64,000 bases of DNA from Massilia sp. Root351 (lineage in GTDB: Bacteria; Pseudomonadota; Gammaproteobacteria; Burkholderiales; Burkholderiaceae_D), in the NCBI RefSeq assembly GCF_001425045.1, contig NZ_LMDJ01000023.1:261420-325419 (forward strand), in the 5' to 3' direction. Position 1 is the stretch's first letter. Each line of letters starts with the position of its first letter. This document shows, piece by piece, positions 1-9,743 of the stretch. The notes under the pieces are model-generated. The model was given only the letters and a program-made list of their open reading frames with translations. It was not told the origin of the DNA and searched no databases. Position numbers and translations under genes: made by a program.

Positions 1-1649
1 TGGCCGTGCTTGACCATGCCCAGCGCCGCGTCGTTAAGAATGACGAACACCACGCACTGCTGCTCGGCCACCGCCACGGACAGCTCCTGGCCGCTCATCA
101 GCATGCTGCCGTCGCCGGTGATGCACACCACCGGCGCCGAGGCGTTGCCGGCCGCCGTGCCGACGGCCGCGCCGATGGCCCAGCCCATGGGGGCGAAGTG
201 GGACGTCAGGCGCAGCCAGCCGCCGGCGCTGCGGCGCTTGCCCAGTTGGCGCGACCGGTCGCTGTTGCCGGCGCGGCGTTCGCCCATGCGGCGGTCGCGC
301 GGCTGCAGGTAGTGGATGGCCCAGGCGGCGCTGCTGCCGGCGTCTGCCAGGAAGCGGGTGCTGGGCGGGAACATGCGGCCCAGCTCCTTCATCAGGCGCT
401 GCGGCTTGATCGGCACCGCGTCGCTGTCGTAGGCGGCCTGGGAGTCGAGCATGGAAGCCGGCTCCCAGCGGTGGCTGGCCAGCTCGCGCTTGTGGCGGCG
501 CTTGGCGCGCGCGGACACGCCCAGGTGGCCCTGGCCCAGCATGGTGGCCTGCTCGTGGGCGATGCCGTCGACCAGGCGCTCGAACACGGCGGCCAGGCTG
601 CCGCGCACGTGCAGGCCGGCCATCGGCGTGCGCGCGAGGTGCTCCTCGCAGTCGCCGACGTGCACCAGGCGGCCGTTCAGCAGGCTCTCGCTCCAGCCGC
701 CGGTGTCCCATTCGCCCATGCTGCAGCCGACTGCCAGGATCAGGTCCACCGAGCTCTCGCGCAGGGCCGCGTCGGCCGTGGCGTGGCCGCCGAAGCCGAA
801 GGTGCCGCGGTACAGCGGATGCTGCGGACTGACCAGGCCCTTGCCGTCGGTGGTGGTGATGAAGGTGGCGCCCTCCAGGTCGGCGAACTGCAGGATGGAG
901 TGGATGGCGTCGGTGCAGCCGGCGCCGATCAGCATCACCACGTTGCGCGCGCCGGCCAGCAGCGAGCGCAGCTTTTCCACCGCGCCGTCGTCCATCAGGC
1001 CGGCCGCGCCATGCAGGGCGGACAGGTCGTAGCTGGGCGCCGGCTGCGGGCTGGCGGCGCGGAACACGTCGGACGGCACGCTCAGGTGCACCGGGCCGGG
1101 CGCGCTGCGGGTGGCGTGCTGCAGCGCGGTGACCAGTTTCCATTCCAGCTGGGCGGGGTGGGACACCATGGTGTTGTAGCGCGTGCAGTGGCGGAACATG
1201 GCCAGCACGTCGATGCCGGTGCAGGACGATTCCTGCAGCGTCACCTTGCCGAAGGAGGGCAGATTGGGCTGAGCGGTGATGACCAGCACCGGCACGCCGT
1301 TGGCGTGGGAGTTGGCCACGGCGGTGAGCATATTGGTGGCGCCCGGGCCGGAGGTGGAGATGCAGACGCCGAGCTTGCCGGTTTCGCGGGCGTAGCCGTC
1401 GGCCATGAAGGCGGCGCCGGCCTCGTTGCGCGCCACGATCTGGCTCAGGTTGCCGCCGTTGCGCAGGTTGCGGGCGATGGCGTTGTACAGCGGCTCGATG
1501 GCGCCGCCGGGCACGCCGAACACGTAGTCGACCCCCATCTGCTCCAGGTAGGCCACCAGCAGGTCGGCGGTGTCGGTGATGTGCAGGGTGGGATTGGCGG
1601 CGGCAGGGCGTGACTTCTCCTGTCGTTCAAACTCGACATTGTCAAACAT
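1..1649 (-). CDS. Acetolactate synthase-like thiamine diphosphate enzyme (C-terminus cut by window edge)
   Basis: Thiamine-diphosphate-dependent enzyme of the acetolactate synthase/benzoylformate decarboxylase family, which condenses or decarboxylates 2-oxo acids in the cytoplasm. It reads from ATG 1649 (AGGAG five bases upstream) and runs off the left edge after 549 codons, near the family's usual 560-590 residues, so only a short C-terminal piece is missing. Visible marks are the N-terminal FGVPGGAIEPLYNAI segment, the cofactor-activating Glu76 in RNEAGAAF, the STSGPGATN loop, and the ThDP/Mg motif GDGSMLMSGQEL starting near residue 512 and ending in an LNDAALGM segment. No small-subunit gene is adjacent; an IlvM-like ACT protein lies 25 kb away. 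True acetolactate synthase and a related decarboxylase/carboligase cannot be separated here. Confidence 0.85.
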   Translation of the reverse strand, partial: MFDNVEFERQEKSRPAAANPTLHITDTADLLVAYLEQMGVDYVFGVPGGAIEPLYNAIARNLRNGGNLSQIVARNEAGAAFMADGYARETGKLGVCISTSGPGATNMLTAVANSHANGVPVLVITAQPNLPSFGKVTLQESSCTGIDVLAMFRHCTRYNTMVSHPAQLEWKLVTALQHATRSAPGPVHLSVPSDVFRAASPQPAPSYDLSALHGAAGLMDDGAVEKLRSLLAGARNVVMLIGAGCTDAIHSILQFADLEGATFITTTDGKGLVSPQHPLYRGTFGFGGHATADAALRESSVDLILAVGCSMGEWDTGGWSESLLNGRLVHVGDCEEHLARTPMAGLHVRGSLAAVFERLVDGIAHEQATMLGQGHLGVSARAKRRHKRELASHRWEPASMLDSQAAYDSDAVPIKPQRLMKELGRMFPPSTRFLADAGSSAAWAIHYLQPRDRRMGERRAGNSDRSRQLGKRRSAGGWLRLTSHFAPMGWAIGAAVGTAAGNASAPVVCITGDGSMLMSGQELSVAVAEQQCVVFVILNDAALGMVKHG

Positions 1650-1671
1650 ATAAGCTCCTAATATGGGCGAA

Positions 1672-1694
1672 ATCGGCTTGTCCGATAAGCCGAT
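1672..1694 (-). promoter_or_regulatory. Hairpin in the leader of the acetolactate-synthase-like gene
   Basis: A perfect 8-bp inverted repeat (ATCGGCTT at 1672-1679, AAGCCGAT at 1687-1694) with a 7-base loop lies about 22 bases upstream of the start codon. It could be a leader stem or an operator. Its function is inferred from position only. Confidence 0.35.
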
Positions 1695-1707
1695 ATTAAC
1701 TAGCAAG

Positions 1708-1735
1708 ATTGCAACGTTGAGTGCTCAAATGCAAT
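1708..1735. promoter_or_regulatory. Nested inverted repeat upstream of the acetolactate-synthase-like gene
   Basis: ATTGCA (1708-1713) and TGCAAT (1730-1735) flank TTGAG/CTCAA (1717-1721 and 1724-1728), giving an almost symmetric dyad in the 198-base AT-rich gap between this gene and the TonB receptor. It resembles a regulator site; no regulator is identified. The rest of the gap is AT-rich with possible promoter hexamers but nothing decisive. Confidence 0.3.
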
Positions 1736-1847
1736 AAATGTTGCAGTGCGAGATAATAGCTTAAATTTCAGGCAATGTGTGAGATTTGGTGATAATTAGT
1801 GAAAAAATTCTATTGCCGCTTTCGTAATAACGATTGCTGCAATGAAA

Positions 1848-3986
1848 TTACAAGGTGAACAAGGCCCGCAGGTAGACCGAGCGCGGGGCCATGGGCAGGT
1901 CGTTGGGGATGAGACCGGGCGCCAGGCTGGGCTCGCGCACGTCGGCGTTGAAGACGTTGCGCAGCGCGAGCGACAGTTCGCAATGGCGCAGCAGGCGGCC
2001 GGTGCTGAAGGCCAGGTCGACGGTGGTGTAGTCGGGCACCTTGGGACGGGCGTCGCCGGGCGCGCGGCGGCGCTCGGCCACCCGGTTGAGCTGGGGGCTG
2101 AGCAGGCCGATGCCGGGCAGGCGCAGGTCCAGCCTGCCGCTCAGGTGGTGGCGCGGCGCGTAGCCGGCGTCGCGCCCGGTGGCCGCGTCGATCGAGCGCT
2201 GGTAGGCATAGCTGCCGGCCAGCTGCACCGCGCGCGCCGCTTCCCATACCGCCTCCAGCTCCAGCCCCTTGCCGCGCTGGTTGCCGATGTTCTGGAACGT
2301 GGCGCCGGTGCCGGCCTGCGGGTTGGGCACGCCGCGGATGATGTCGTTCATCTTGTGGCGGTACAGGTTCAGGTTCAGCTGCAGCTGCGGGCTGGCCTGC
2401 CAGGCCAGCGCCCCCTCCAGCGTGGCGATGCGCTCCGGCTGCAGGTCCGGATTGCCGCGCTGGATGGGATTGTTGATGCCGTATTCCTCATTGAAGGAGG
2501 GCGCGCGGAAGGCGCGGCCGTACAGCAGCTTGGCGGTCAGGTCCAGCGCCGCGTCCCACACCAGGGCCAGGCGCGGGTTGGTGGTGCCGCCGAAATCGGA
2601 ATAGCGGTCGTGGCGCACGCCCGCCGTCAGCGTCCAGTCGCGCGCGAACTGCCATTCGTCCTGCGCGGTGACGTAGTTCACCAGGCGCCGCTGCGGCAGC
2701 AGGAAGGGCTGGATCCGCGAATAGTCGATCACCGGGCCGGTGGGCACCGGCACGCCGGCCTGGTTGAAGATGTAGTTCTTGAAGGTGGCCGTGTAGTACA
2801 TGTCCAGGTTGTCGTGGCCCACGCCGATGCGCAGCTTGTGGCCGTTCCAGCCGTGGTACAGCGCGTGGGCCGACAGGCGCACCTGGCGCTCCGAGGTGTC
2901 GGGGTGGCCGATGAAGCCGTCCGGGAACAGGCCGGTGGGGAAGCGCGTGCCGGGCGGCGAGAGCCGCAGGTCGGTGGTGATGCGCTGCTTGAACTGCAGC
3001 ACGCTCACGGTGGCGCCCACGCTCCAGTCAGCGCTGAAATCGGGCTCGGTCCAGCCCAGGTCGGCGTGCACGCGCTCGCCGCGCTCCTTGCCCACCGGGT
3101 CCAGCGCCGAGCCGACGCCGGCGCCGGTGCCCAGGTTGTCGCGCAGCTGGTAGCCGGCGCGCAGGCGCCACTGCGGCCATGCCGGCAGCGCCAGCTCGAG
3201 CAGGCTGTCGATGGCGTCGTAGCCGGTATTGACCGGCCCCGGGGCCAGCGAGGCGCGGGTTCCAAAAAGCTTGTCGCGCGCGCTTTGCGCGTCGGCCGTG
3301 ATCAGCGAACGGAAGCCGTCCGTGGCGCCCACGCGCAGGTAGGCCGCCACTTCCAGCGGTCCGGCCTTGCCGCCGTGCTGGACCCAGGCGTCGCGCGTGC
3401 GGAAGGAGCCGGCGCCCGCGCCGGCCTGCGTGCCCGGCGCGTCCGCCGCGCGCTTGGTGACGATGTTGATCACGCCGCTGTAGGCGTCGGCCCCGTACAG
3501 AGCCGAGCCGGGGCCGCGTATGATTTCGATGCGCGCGATGTGCGTCACCGGGTAGCCGCCCCATAAGGTGCCCCGGCTGCCGGTGAGCAGCGTGGTCATC
3601 GGCACGCCGTTCTGCAGCATCAGCATCTGCGGGTTGTTCACGCTGTAGATGCCGCGCGCGATGTACAGCGGTTCGTAGTTGATGGCCGAGCGCGAGACAT
3701 GCATGCCGGGCACGCTCTCCAGCACCTGGTCCAGGTCGTTGGCGCCCATGGCGGCGATGTCCTCGGCCGTGATCACGGTGGCCACCGCCGGCGCGCGGCG
3801 CAGCGGCTGGGCGCTGCCGGTGGCGATGCTGACCGAGGACTTATCGCCGTACACCAGCGCCAGCTCGTCCTCCTCGCTCAACTGCGCCGGCCCTGGCCGG
3901 GCCGGCACGGCCACCCCGGCCGCCATGGAGGGGCCGCTCAGCAGCGGCAGGACCAGGATTGCAGACAGGCAGGGGAACAAGCGCAT
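1848..3986 (-). CDS. TonB-dependent outer-membrane receptor
   Basis: A 712-residue TonB-dependent receptor that would import a bound ligand across the outer membrane using TonB energy. It has an N-terminal signal peptide (about residues 1-22, ending SMAAG), a plug domain with the usual features (VITAEDIAAMG, a GSALYGADAYSGVINIVTK segment typical of the plug end), a long beta-barrel, and a final Phe-Thr-Leu compatible with barrel insertion. Start ATG 3986 has CGAGG upstream. It is the last gene of a minus-strand block: two binding proteins, the giant kinase, then this receptor, with only 20 bases between it and the kinase. The plug resembles the colicin/vitamin-B12/siderophore receptor class, but the ligand is unknown. 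Confidence 0.9.
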   Translation of the reverse strand: MRLFPCLSAILVLPLLSGPSMAAGVAVPARPGPAQLSEEDELALVYGDKSSVSIATGSAQPLRRAPAVATVITAEDIAAMGANDLDQVLESVPGMHVSRSAINYEPLYIARGIYSVNNPQMLMLQNGVPMTTLLTGSRGTLWGGYPVTHIARIEIIRGPGSALYGADAYSGVINIVTKRAADAPGTQAGAGAGSFRTRDAWVQHGGKAGPLEVAAYLRVGATDGFRSLITADAQSARDKLFGTRASLAPGPVNTGYDAIDSLLELALPAWPQWRLRAGYQLRDNLGTGAGVGSALDPVGKERGERVHADLGWTEPDFSADWSVGATVSVLQFKQRITTDLRLSPPGTRFPTGLFPDGFIGHPDTSERQVRLSAHALYHGWNGHKLRIGVGHDNLDMYYTATFKNYIFNQAGVPVPTGPVIDYSRIQPFLLPQRRLVNYVTAQDEWQFARDWTLTAGVRHDRYSDFGGTTNPRLALVWDAALDLTAKLLYGRAFRAPSFNEEYGINNPIQRGNPDLQPERIATLEGALAWQASPQLQLNLNLYRHKMNDIIRGVPNPQAGTGATFQNIGNQRGKGLELEAVWEAARAVQLAGSYAYQRSIDAATGRDAGYAPRHHLSGRLDLRLPGIGLLSPQLNRVAERRRAPGDARPKVPDYTTVDLAFSTGRLLRHCELSLALRNVFNADVREPSLAPGLIPNDLPMAPRSVYLRALFTL

Positions 3987-4006
3987 GGCGGGCCTCGAGG
4001 TTGGTG

Positions 4007-7000
4007 TCAGCGCAGGGCTGCGCCCTCCCGCTGCCGGATCAGGGCGGCGAACTGGTCGTGCGGGATGGCGGGACTGAGATAGTAGCCCTGCATCAGGTCG
4101 CAGTTGCGGCCTTTCAGGAAGTTCAGCTGGGCTTCGGTTTCCACGCCTTCGGCCACCACCTCCAGCCGCAGGCTGTGCGCCAGCGCGATGATGGCGGTGA
4201 CGATGGCCACGTCGTCCGCGTCCATCGGCACGTCGCGCACGAAGGAGCGGTCGATCTTGATGATGTCGACCGGGAAGCGCTTCAGGTAGGACAGCGAGGA
4301 ATAGCCGGTGCCGAAGTCGTCGATCGACAGGCGCACGCCCAGGCCGCGCAGGCGGTGCAGCGCCTTGAGCGTGTCCTGCGCGTTCTCCATCAGCGTGCTT
4401 TCTGTGATCTCCAGCTCCAGCAGGTGCGGCGGCAGGCCGGTGTCGGCCAGCACCGCTTCCACCGAGGCGGCGAATTCCTTCTGCAGCAGCTGGCGCACCG
4501 AGAGGTTGACCGCCACCCGCAGCGGCGGCAGGCCCTGCTCCATCCAGCTGCGCAGCTGGGCGCAGGCGGTGCGCAGCACCCAGTCGCCGAGCGGGTTGAT
4601 CAAGCCGGTTTCCTCGGCCAGCGGAATGAATTCGTTGGGCGGCACCATGCCGCGCGTTGGATGGCGCCAGCGCACCAGCGCTTCCATGGCGATGATCTGG
4701 CCGTCTTCCAGGCTGGCCTGCGGCTGGTAATACACCTCCAGCTGCTGCTGCTCCAGCGCGCGCCGCAAGTCGCTTTCCAGTCGCACGTGCTCGGAGATGG
4801 ACTGCTCCATCGAGGCCTCGTAGAACTGGAAGCCGGTGTTGGTCTTCTTGGCGCGGTACATGGCGCTGTCGGCGTGCTTGACCAGGGTGGCCACGTCGCT
4901 GCCGTCGTGCGGGTACATGGCGATGCCGACGCTGCTGGTGACGAAGATGTCGTGGCCGTCGATCTGGAACGGCGCGGCCAGCACGCGGCAGATGTTGTGG
5001 GCGGCGGTGGCGGCGGCGGCCGGCCCGTCCAGGTCGCTCAACACCACGGTGAACTCGTCGCCGCCCAGCCGGGCCACGGTATCTACCGTGCGTACGCTGT
5101 GGCGCACGCGCTGGGCCACCGCCACCAGCAGGCGGTCGCCGACGTCGTGGCCCAGGTTGTCGTTCACGTACTTGAAGCGGTCCAGGTCCATGAACAGCAC
5201 GCCGAGCAGCTTGGCGTCGTTCTTGGCTTGCTGGATGCCTTGCGCCAGCAGCTCAAAGAACAGGGTGCGGTTCGGCAGGCCGGTGAGCAAGTCGTTATAG
5301 GCCAGGTGGCGGATGCGCTTCTCGGCGCGGTTGGCCTCGATGATGCGGCGCACGCGCTGCGACAGCACGGCGTAGTGGATCGGTTTCGGGATGTAGTCGC
5401 TGGCGCCGGCGGCGAAGGCGCGCTCGACCGAGGAATTGTCCTGCAGTGCGGTGATCATCAGCACCGGGATGGCGCTGCCGCCCGGCAGTTCCTGCAGGCG
5501 CGCGCAGGCGGTGAAGCCGTCCATCACCGGCATCACGGCGTCCATCAGGATCACGTCCGGATGGAAGCGCTTCAGCATGGCCAGGGCTTGCACGCCGTCG
5601 GCCGCTTCCTCCACCTGGAAGCCGTCGCGCTGCAGGGTGTAGCGCAGCGTGCTGCGGGTGCTGCGGTCGTCGTCGACGATCAGCACCGAGGCCAGTTCTT
5701 CTTGCGGTGCGTCGGTTTCGGGGTCGTCCACACTCATTTCGGCACTGAGAAAGGCCGCCACGCTGCCGTATTCGGCGCGCAGCGCCGGCAGCAGCGGGGC
5801 GATGTGGGACAGCCGGCGCTCGATGGCCAGCGCTTCGATCTGCTGCGCCAGCAGCGCCAAGGCGTTCGCGCCCAGGTTGCCGGACGAGCCTTTCAGCGCG
5901 TGGGCGCGGGCCCGTGCCGTGTCGCTGTCGCCGGTGTGCACGGCCTGTTCCAGTTCGTTCAGGTAGACCGGCGAATCTTCCAGGAAGGGCGACACAGCGT
6001 GCGGCAGCGCCGCGCCCAGGATTTCGCGCAGTTTCTCGAACACTTCCATGTCGATCGGCGCCAGGTGGTGCGGTTCTGCATGCTGGCCTGCGTGCAGCTG
6101 CGCCAGCGCAGCCGTGGCGGGGGCGCCATGCGCCTGGTTGGCCGAGTGGGGGTCGCTTCCATGCGGCAGCCATTTCTGCAGCTTGTGGCGCAGCTCGACC
6201 AGCGTGATCGGCTTGGCCAGATAGTCGTCCATGCCGGCCGCCATGCATTTCTCCGCGTCGCCGCGCTGGGTGTTGGCGGTCATGGCCACCAGCGGCGTGC
6301 GCAAGCCTTCGGCTTCCTCCGCCACGCGGATGTGGGCGGTGGCTTCGTATCCGTCCATTTCAGGCATGCTGCAGTCCATCAGGATCAGGTCGAAACGGCT
6401 GCGCTTGGCCGCCTCCACCGCTTCGCGGCCGTTGGCGGCGAACTCGCATACGCAGTTGTTCATGGCCAGCATGCCGGCCGCCACCATCTGGTTGGTGCGG
6501 TTGTCCTCGGCCACCAGTACGCGGAACTGGCGCGCGGGCAGGGCGCCGCCCGGCTGCGCGTGCTGCGGTTCGGCGTGGCTGCGGCCGGCCAGCAGTTCAT
6601 GCAGGGCGTTCAGCAGGCGCGACTGGCGCAGCGGCTTGGGCAGCACGGCGTGGCTGCTGGCGTGCGCTTGCGGCGGCGAGCCGGTGCCGCCGTGGCGGTC
6701 CATCAGCAGCAAGTGCGGCGACAGGCCGGCGGCGGCAATGCGTTCGGCGATGTCGCTGCCCTGGTCGTCGGTGGCGCCGATGTTCATGATGACCACGTGG
6801 TAGGGCTGGCCGGCTTCGGCCGCTTCTTTCAGTTCCACCATGGCTTCGCGCCCGCAGCTGCTCAGGTAGCAGGTCATGGCATGGCGTGTCAGCGTGTCCT
6901 TGAGGAAGGCCAGCACGGTGGCGCTTTCGTCCAGCGCCAGCACGCGCACATTGGCCAGCGCCGGATCGGCCTGGAAGGGCAGCTGGGCGGGCGCCGCCTG

Positions 7001-8503
7001 GCAGCGCACGGTGACGACAAAGGCGGTGCCGCTGCCCAGCGTACTGTCGACGCGGATGTCGCCGCCCATCAGGTTGACCAACTGCCGGCAGATCGCCAGG
7101 CCCAGGCCGGTGCCGCCGTAGCGGCGCGTGGTGGATGGATCGGGCTGCACGTAGGATTCGAACAGGTGCTGCTGCACCTCCCGGGTCATGCCGATGCCGG
7201 TGTCGCGCACTTCGAATTCGAGCGCGATGCCGGTGTCGCCCGCCGCCGGCGAGGTCGCCAAGGCGGTGGCCAACGAGACCTGCAGCGTGACTTCGCCGTT
7301 GTCCGTGAATTTGACGGCATTGCCCATCAGGTTGATCAGGATCTGGCGCAGGCGCAGCGCATCGCCGGTGATGCGCTCGGGTACGCCCGGCATCACCAGG
7401 TAGGCCAGTTCCAGGCCCTTTTGCTGCGCCGGACGGGCCACCAGCTCGATCACTTCCTCCAGCAGCTTGCGCAGGTCGAAGTCGGTTTCCTCCAGCGTCA
7501 GCTTGCCGGCGTCCATCTTGGAAAAGTCCAGCACGTTGTTGATCAGGTCGATCAGCGTGCGCGACGAGTTCCAGGCCACGTCCACGCATTCCTGCTGGCG
7601 CTGCGTGAGGCGCATTTCCTTCAGCATGTCGAGCATGCCGACCACGCCGTTGAGCGGGGTGCGCACCTCGTGGCTGACGGTGGCGGCGAATTGCGCCTTC
7701 ATCTCGGCCATGTTGACGGCCGCGTCGCGCGATTCCTTCAGTTCCGCCTCGCGCTGCTCCAGCACGTTCATCATCTTGTTGAACGCTTGCGCCATGTCGA
7801 TCAGGTCGCGCGGGCCGGCCGGCTCGGCGCGCATGCCCGATTCGCCCGCTTCGGCGCGGCGCATCAGGTTCGACAGCGCGTTGAGGGGATTGATCATGTG
7901 GCGCGTCAGCAGGCGCACCAGCGCCAGCAGGATGGCGGCGAACGAGAGGGTCAGCGCCATGTTGCCCACCAGCAGGGACCAGGTCAGGCGGTTCAGCGTG
8001 TCCTTGCCGACCTGGACGTGGACATAGCCCAGCAGCTGCGGCTTCTGGTCCTGCATGTCGAACGGCGAGGCCTCGCTCTGGCCGCCATACACCGGCGCGG
8101 CGAACAGCCACGCTTCCGAGCTTTCACCCACCAGGCTGGCGTTGGCCGGGCTGGCCTGGGCCGCAGTCATGGTCGACAGGCGCGCGCTCAGCGGGCCTTG
8201 CAGCAGCAGCGGCTTGTGCTTGGCGTCGCTGATCTGCAGGCCCACCACGTCCGGGAAGGCCAAGGTGGTGCTGACCACGTCGCGCGCGTTCTCGGCCGAG
8301 TGGAAAAGCAGCGCCAGCGTGCTTTGGCGGGCCAGGTTGTCGGCGATGCGCTGGCCTTGCTCGGTAAAGTGGTCGCGCATGCGGCCGCGCGCTTCCCAGG
8401 AATTCATCAGCGACGAGAACAGGGCCAGGCCGAGAATGGCGGCCGAGACGATGACGGTCAGCTGACGGCGAAATCCTGTACGGCGCAAATAATTATGAAA
8501 CAT
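4007..8503 (-). CDS. Hybrid sensor kinase with receiver, HPt, GGDEF and EAL domains
   Basis: A 1498-residue inner-membrane signalling protein joining a phosphorelay to c-di-GMP turnover. Order: membrane segment (about 15-35), periplasmic sensor region, second membrane segment (about 180-200), HAMP, HisKA with His278 in SHEVRTPLN, HATPase, an atypical receiver-like segment (about 515-630) without an obvious phosphoacceptor, receiver 2 with Asp710 in LILMDCSMPEMDG, HPt with His868 in AHALKGSSGN, receiver 3 with Asp988 in VILMDAVMPVMDG, GGDEF (1147-1151) and EAL (1274-1276). The GGDEF motif is intact and preceded by an RTVD inhibitory site; the EAL domain keeps DDFGTGYSS and the EGVE Glu, so both synthesis and hydrolysis look possible. 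It lies 33 bases after a periplasmic binding-protein gene, which suggests that protein delivers the signal. Confidence 0.93.
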   Translation of the reverse strand: MFHNYLRRTGFRRQLTVIVSAAILGLALFSSLMNSWEARGRMRDHFTEQGQRIADNLARQSTLALLFHSAENARDVVSTTLAFPDVVGLQISDAKHKPLLLQGPLSARLSTMTAAQASPANASLVGESSEAWLFAAPVYGGQSEASPFDMQDQKPQLLGYVHVQVGKDTLNRLTWSLLVGNMALTLSFAAILLALVRLLTRHMINPLNALSNLMRRAEAGESGMRAEPAGPRDLIDMAQAFNKMMNVLEQREAELKESRDAAVNMAEMKAQFAATVSHEVRTPLNGVVGMLDMLKEMRLTQRQQECVDVAWNSSRTLIDLINNVLDFSKMDAGKLTLEETDFDLRKLLEEVIELVARPAQQKGLELAYLVMPGVPERITGDALRLRQILINLMGNAVKFTDNGEVTLQVSLATALATSPAAGDTGIALEFEVRDTGIGMTREVQQHLFESYVQPDPSTTRRYGGTGLGLAICRQLVNLMGGDIRVDSTLGSGTAFVVTVRCQAAPAQLPFQADPALANVRVLALDESATVLAFLKDTLTRHAMTCYLSSCGREAMVELKEAAEAGQPYHVVIMNIGATDDQGSDIAERIAAAGLSPHLLLMDRHGGTGSPPQAHASSHAVLPKPLRQSRLLNALHELLAGRSHAEPQHAQPGGALPARQFRVLVAEDNRTNQMVAAGMLAMNNCVCEFAANGREAVEAAKRSRFDLILMDCSMPEMDGYEATAHIRVAEEAEGLRTPLVAMTANTQRGDAEKCMAAGMDDYLAKPITLVELRHKLQKWLPHGSDPHSANQAHGAPATAALAQLHAGQHAEPHHLAPIDMEVFEKLREILGAALPHAVSPFLEDSPVYLNELEQAVHTGDSDTARARAHALKGSSGNLGANALALLAQQIEALAIERRLSHIAPLLPALRAEYGSVAAFLSAEMSVDDPETDAPQEELASVLIVDDDRSTRSTLRYTLQRDGFQVEEAADGVQALAMLKRFHPDVILMDAVMPVMDGFTACARLQELPGGSAIPVLMITALQDNSSVERAFAAGASDYIPKPIHYAVLSQRVRRIIEANRAEKRIRHLAYNDLLTGLPNRTLFFELLAQGIQQAKNDAKLLGVLFMDLDRFKYVNDNLGHDVGDRLLVAVAQRVRHSVRTVDTVARLGGDEFTVVLSDLDGPAAAATAAHNICRVLAAPFQIDGHDIFVTSSVGIAMYPHDGSDVATLVKHADSAMYRAKKTNTGFQFYEASMEQSISEHVRLESDLRRALEQQQLEVYYQPQASLEDGQIIAMEALVRWRHPTRGMVPPNEFIPLAEETGLINPLGDWVLRTACAQLRSWMEQGLPPLRVAVNLSVRQLLQKEFAASVEAVLADTGLPPHLLELEITESTLMENAQDTLKALHRLRGLGVRLSIDDFGTGYSSLSYLKRFPVDIIKIDRSFVRDVPMDADDVAIVTAIIALAHSLRLEVVAEGVETEAQLNFLKGRNCDLMQGYYLSPAIPHDQFAALIRQREGAALR

Positions 8504-8536
8504 AGTCCACCGAAAAGAGGCTGCAAAAATACATCG

Positions 8537-9739
8537 TCAGGGCTGCGGGAACACGTAGTCGAAATTGCGTTGCTGCTGGTGGCCCAGGTTCAGGCCCATG
8601 TGGCTGGCCGTGCGCAGGTTGATGGCCGTCTGCAGTTCGCGCAGCGGCGTCAGGCTGCGGCGCTTGCCGTCGCCGGCAATCACGCCCAGCGCGCTGCTGG
8701 CCAGCGTGCGGCCCAGTTCCACATTGTTTGGCGCCATGGCGAACAGCGCCCCTTTTTTCACGTGCAGCATATTCGACGAGAACACCGGCACGCCGCTGTT
8801 CCAGGATTCGCGCAGCACCAGCGGCAGGATGGTGCTTTCCTCCACCGTGGTGCTGTCGTGCGGCAGCCAGAGCGCATCGCGCCGGTTGTCGGCCGCGCCG
8901 ATCACCTGCGGGTAAAGCTGGGCCGCGCGCGACAGGTCGTTGGCCACGTGCGCCACCAGCTCCAGCCCCTGGGCGCGGGCTGCGTCGCGCGCCAGCCGGA
9001 TCAGCCAGTCGCTCTTGGCCGGGTCGTACACCACCACCACGCGGCGCAAGTCCGGCAGCAGCGCGCGCAGGCGCGCGAACAGCACCGCCGGATCGGGCGT
9101 GAGGCTGATGCCGGCCACGTTTTCGGCGTCCGACAGCAGCAGCACACCGCCCACCAGCACGGTGATTTCGCGGTCCAGGCCGGCCGTCGCGTTCAGGCCC
9201 TGGCGGCCCAGCGCGATGACGACCTTGGTGCCGTTGTGCTTGAGCGTGGCGTTCAGTTCGGCGACGTCCACCTTGGGATCGACCGGGTAGCTGCGCACGC
9301 GCAGCTTGGTGCGCTCTTCGATGCCCTGGATGATGCTGGTGAAAGCGTGGCGGAATTGCGCCTCCACATTGGGGTAGAGCACGGCGATGGTACCCTTGCC
9401 GATCGACGCCTGCACTTCCGGCCGGCGCAGCTGGTCTTCCAGCTGCGCCAGGGTGACGGGGCGCACGTAGCCGCGCGGCACGTCGCGCGGCAGGCTTTGC
9501 TGGAATTCGCGCAGGTATTCGCGCTGGCTGGACGCCGGCGTGCTGCCGGATTCGATGCGGGCCATCACTTCGCTGACGGTGGTGCGCGCGTCGGCGCCGG
9601 CGCCGGGGAGCTCGATGTAGCTGTCGGCGTCGTTCAGCTCGGCGTTGGCGGCCGGCGCGGCAACGCCGGTCCCGAGCGCCAGCAGCAGCGCGGCGCTGGC
9701 GCGCAGGCGGCGGCTGGCATTAATTGTCATTTTAATCAT
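8537..9739 (-). CDS. Periplasmic binding protein, ABC_sub_bind family (paralogue 1)
   Basis: A 400-residue exported protein of the uncharacterised ABC substrate-binding family (PF04392-like). It has a signal peptide (about 1-33, ending PAANA), an extra region of about 80 residues, then the two-lobed fold beginning GTIAVLYPNV and continuing with VVIALGRQGLNA, VVVVYDP and VPVFSSNMLHVKKGA. No permease or ATPase gene is nearby, so transport is unlikely to be its job; position directly before the hybrid kinase points to sensing. A paralogue follows on the upstream side. The start is uncertain: ATG 9739 has no clear ribosome site, and a second ATG lies three codons later. A TATAAT sequence overlaps the first ATG. 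Confidence 0.82.
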   Translation of the reverse strand: MIKMTINASRRLRASAALLLALGTGVAAPAANAELNDADSYIELPGAGADARTTVSEVMARIESGSTPASSQREYLREFQQSLPRDVPRGYVRPVTLAQLEDQLRRPEVQASIGKGTIAVLYPNVEAQFRHAFTSIIQGIEERTKLRVRSYPVDPKVDVAELNATLKHNGTKVVIALGRQGLNATAGLDREITVLVGGVLLLSDAENVAGISLTPDPAVLFARLRALLPDLRRVVVVYDPAKSDWLIRLARDAARAQGLELVAHVANDLSRAAQLYPQVIGAADNRRDALWLPHDSTTVEESTILPLVLRESWNSGVPVFSSNMLHVKKGALFAMAPNNVELGRTLASSALGVIAGDGKRRSLTPLRELQTAINLRTASHMGLNLGHQQQRNFDYVFPQP

Positions 9740-9743
9740 TATA
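9738..9743 (-). promoter_or_regulatory. TATAAT sequence overlapping the start of binding-protein paralogue 1
   Basis: A perfect -10 consensus on the minus strand overlaps the first ATG (TATAATG). If it is used, transcription would begin close to the second ATG, giving a nearly leaderless message. No good -35 element was seen; the 181-base gap upstream (9740-9920) is AT-rich. Confidence 0.3.
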
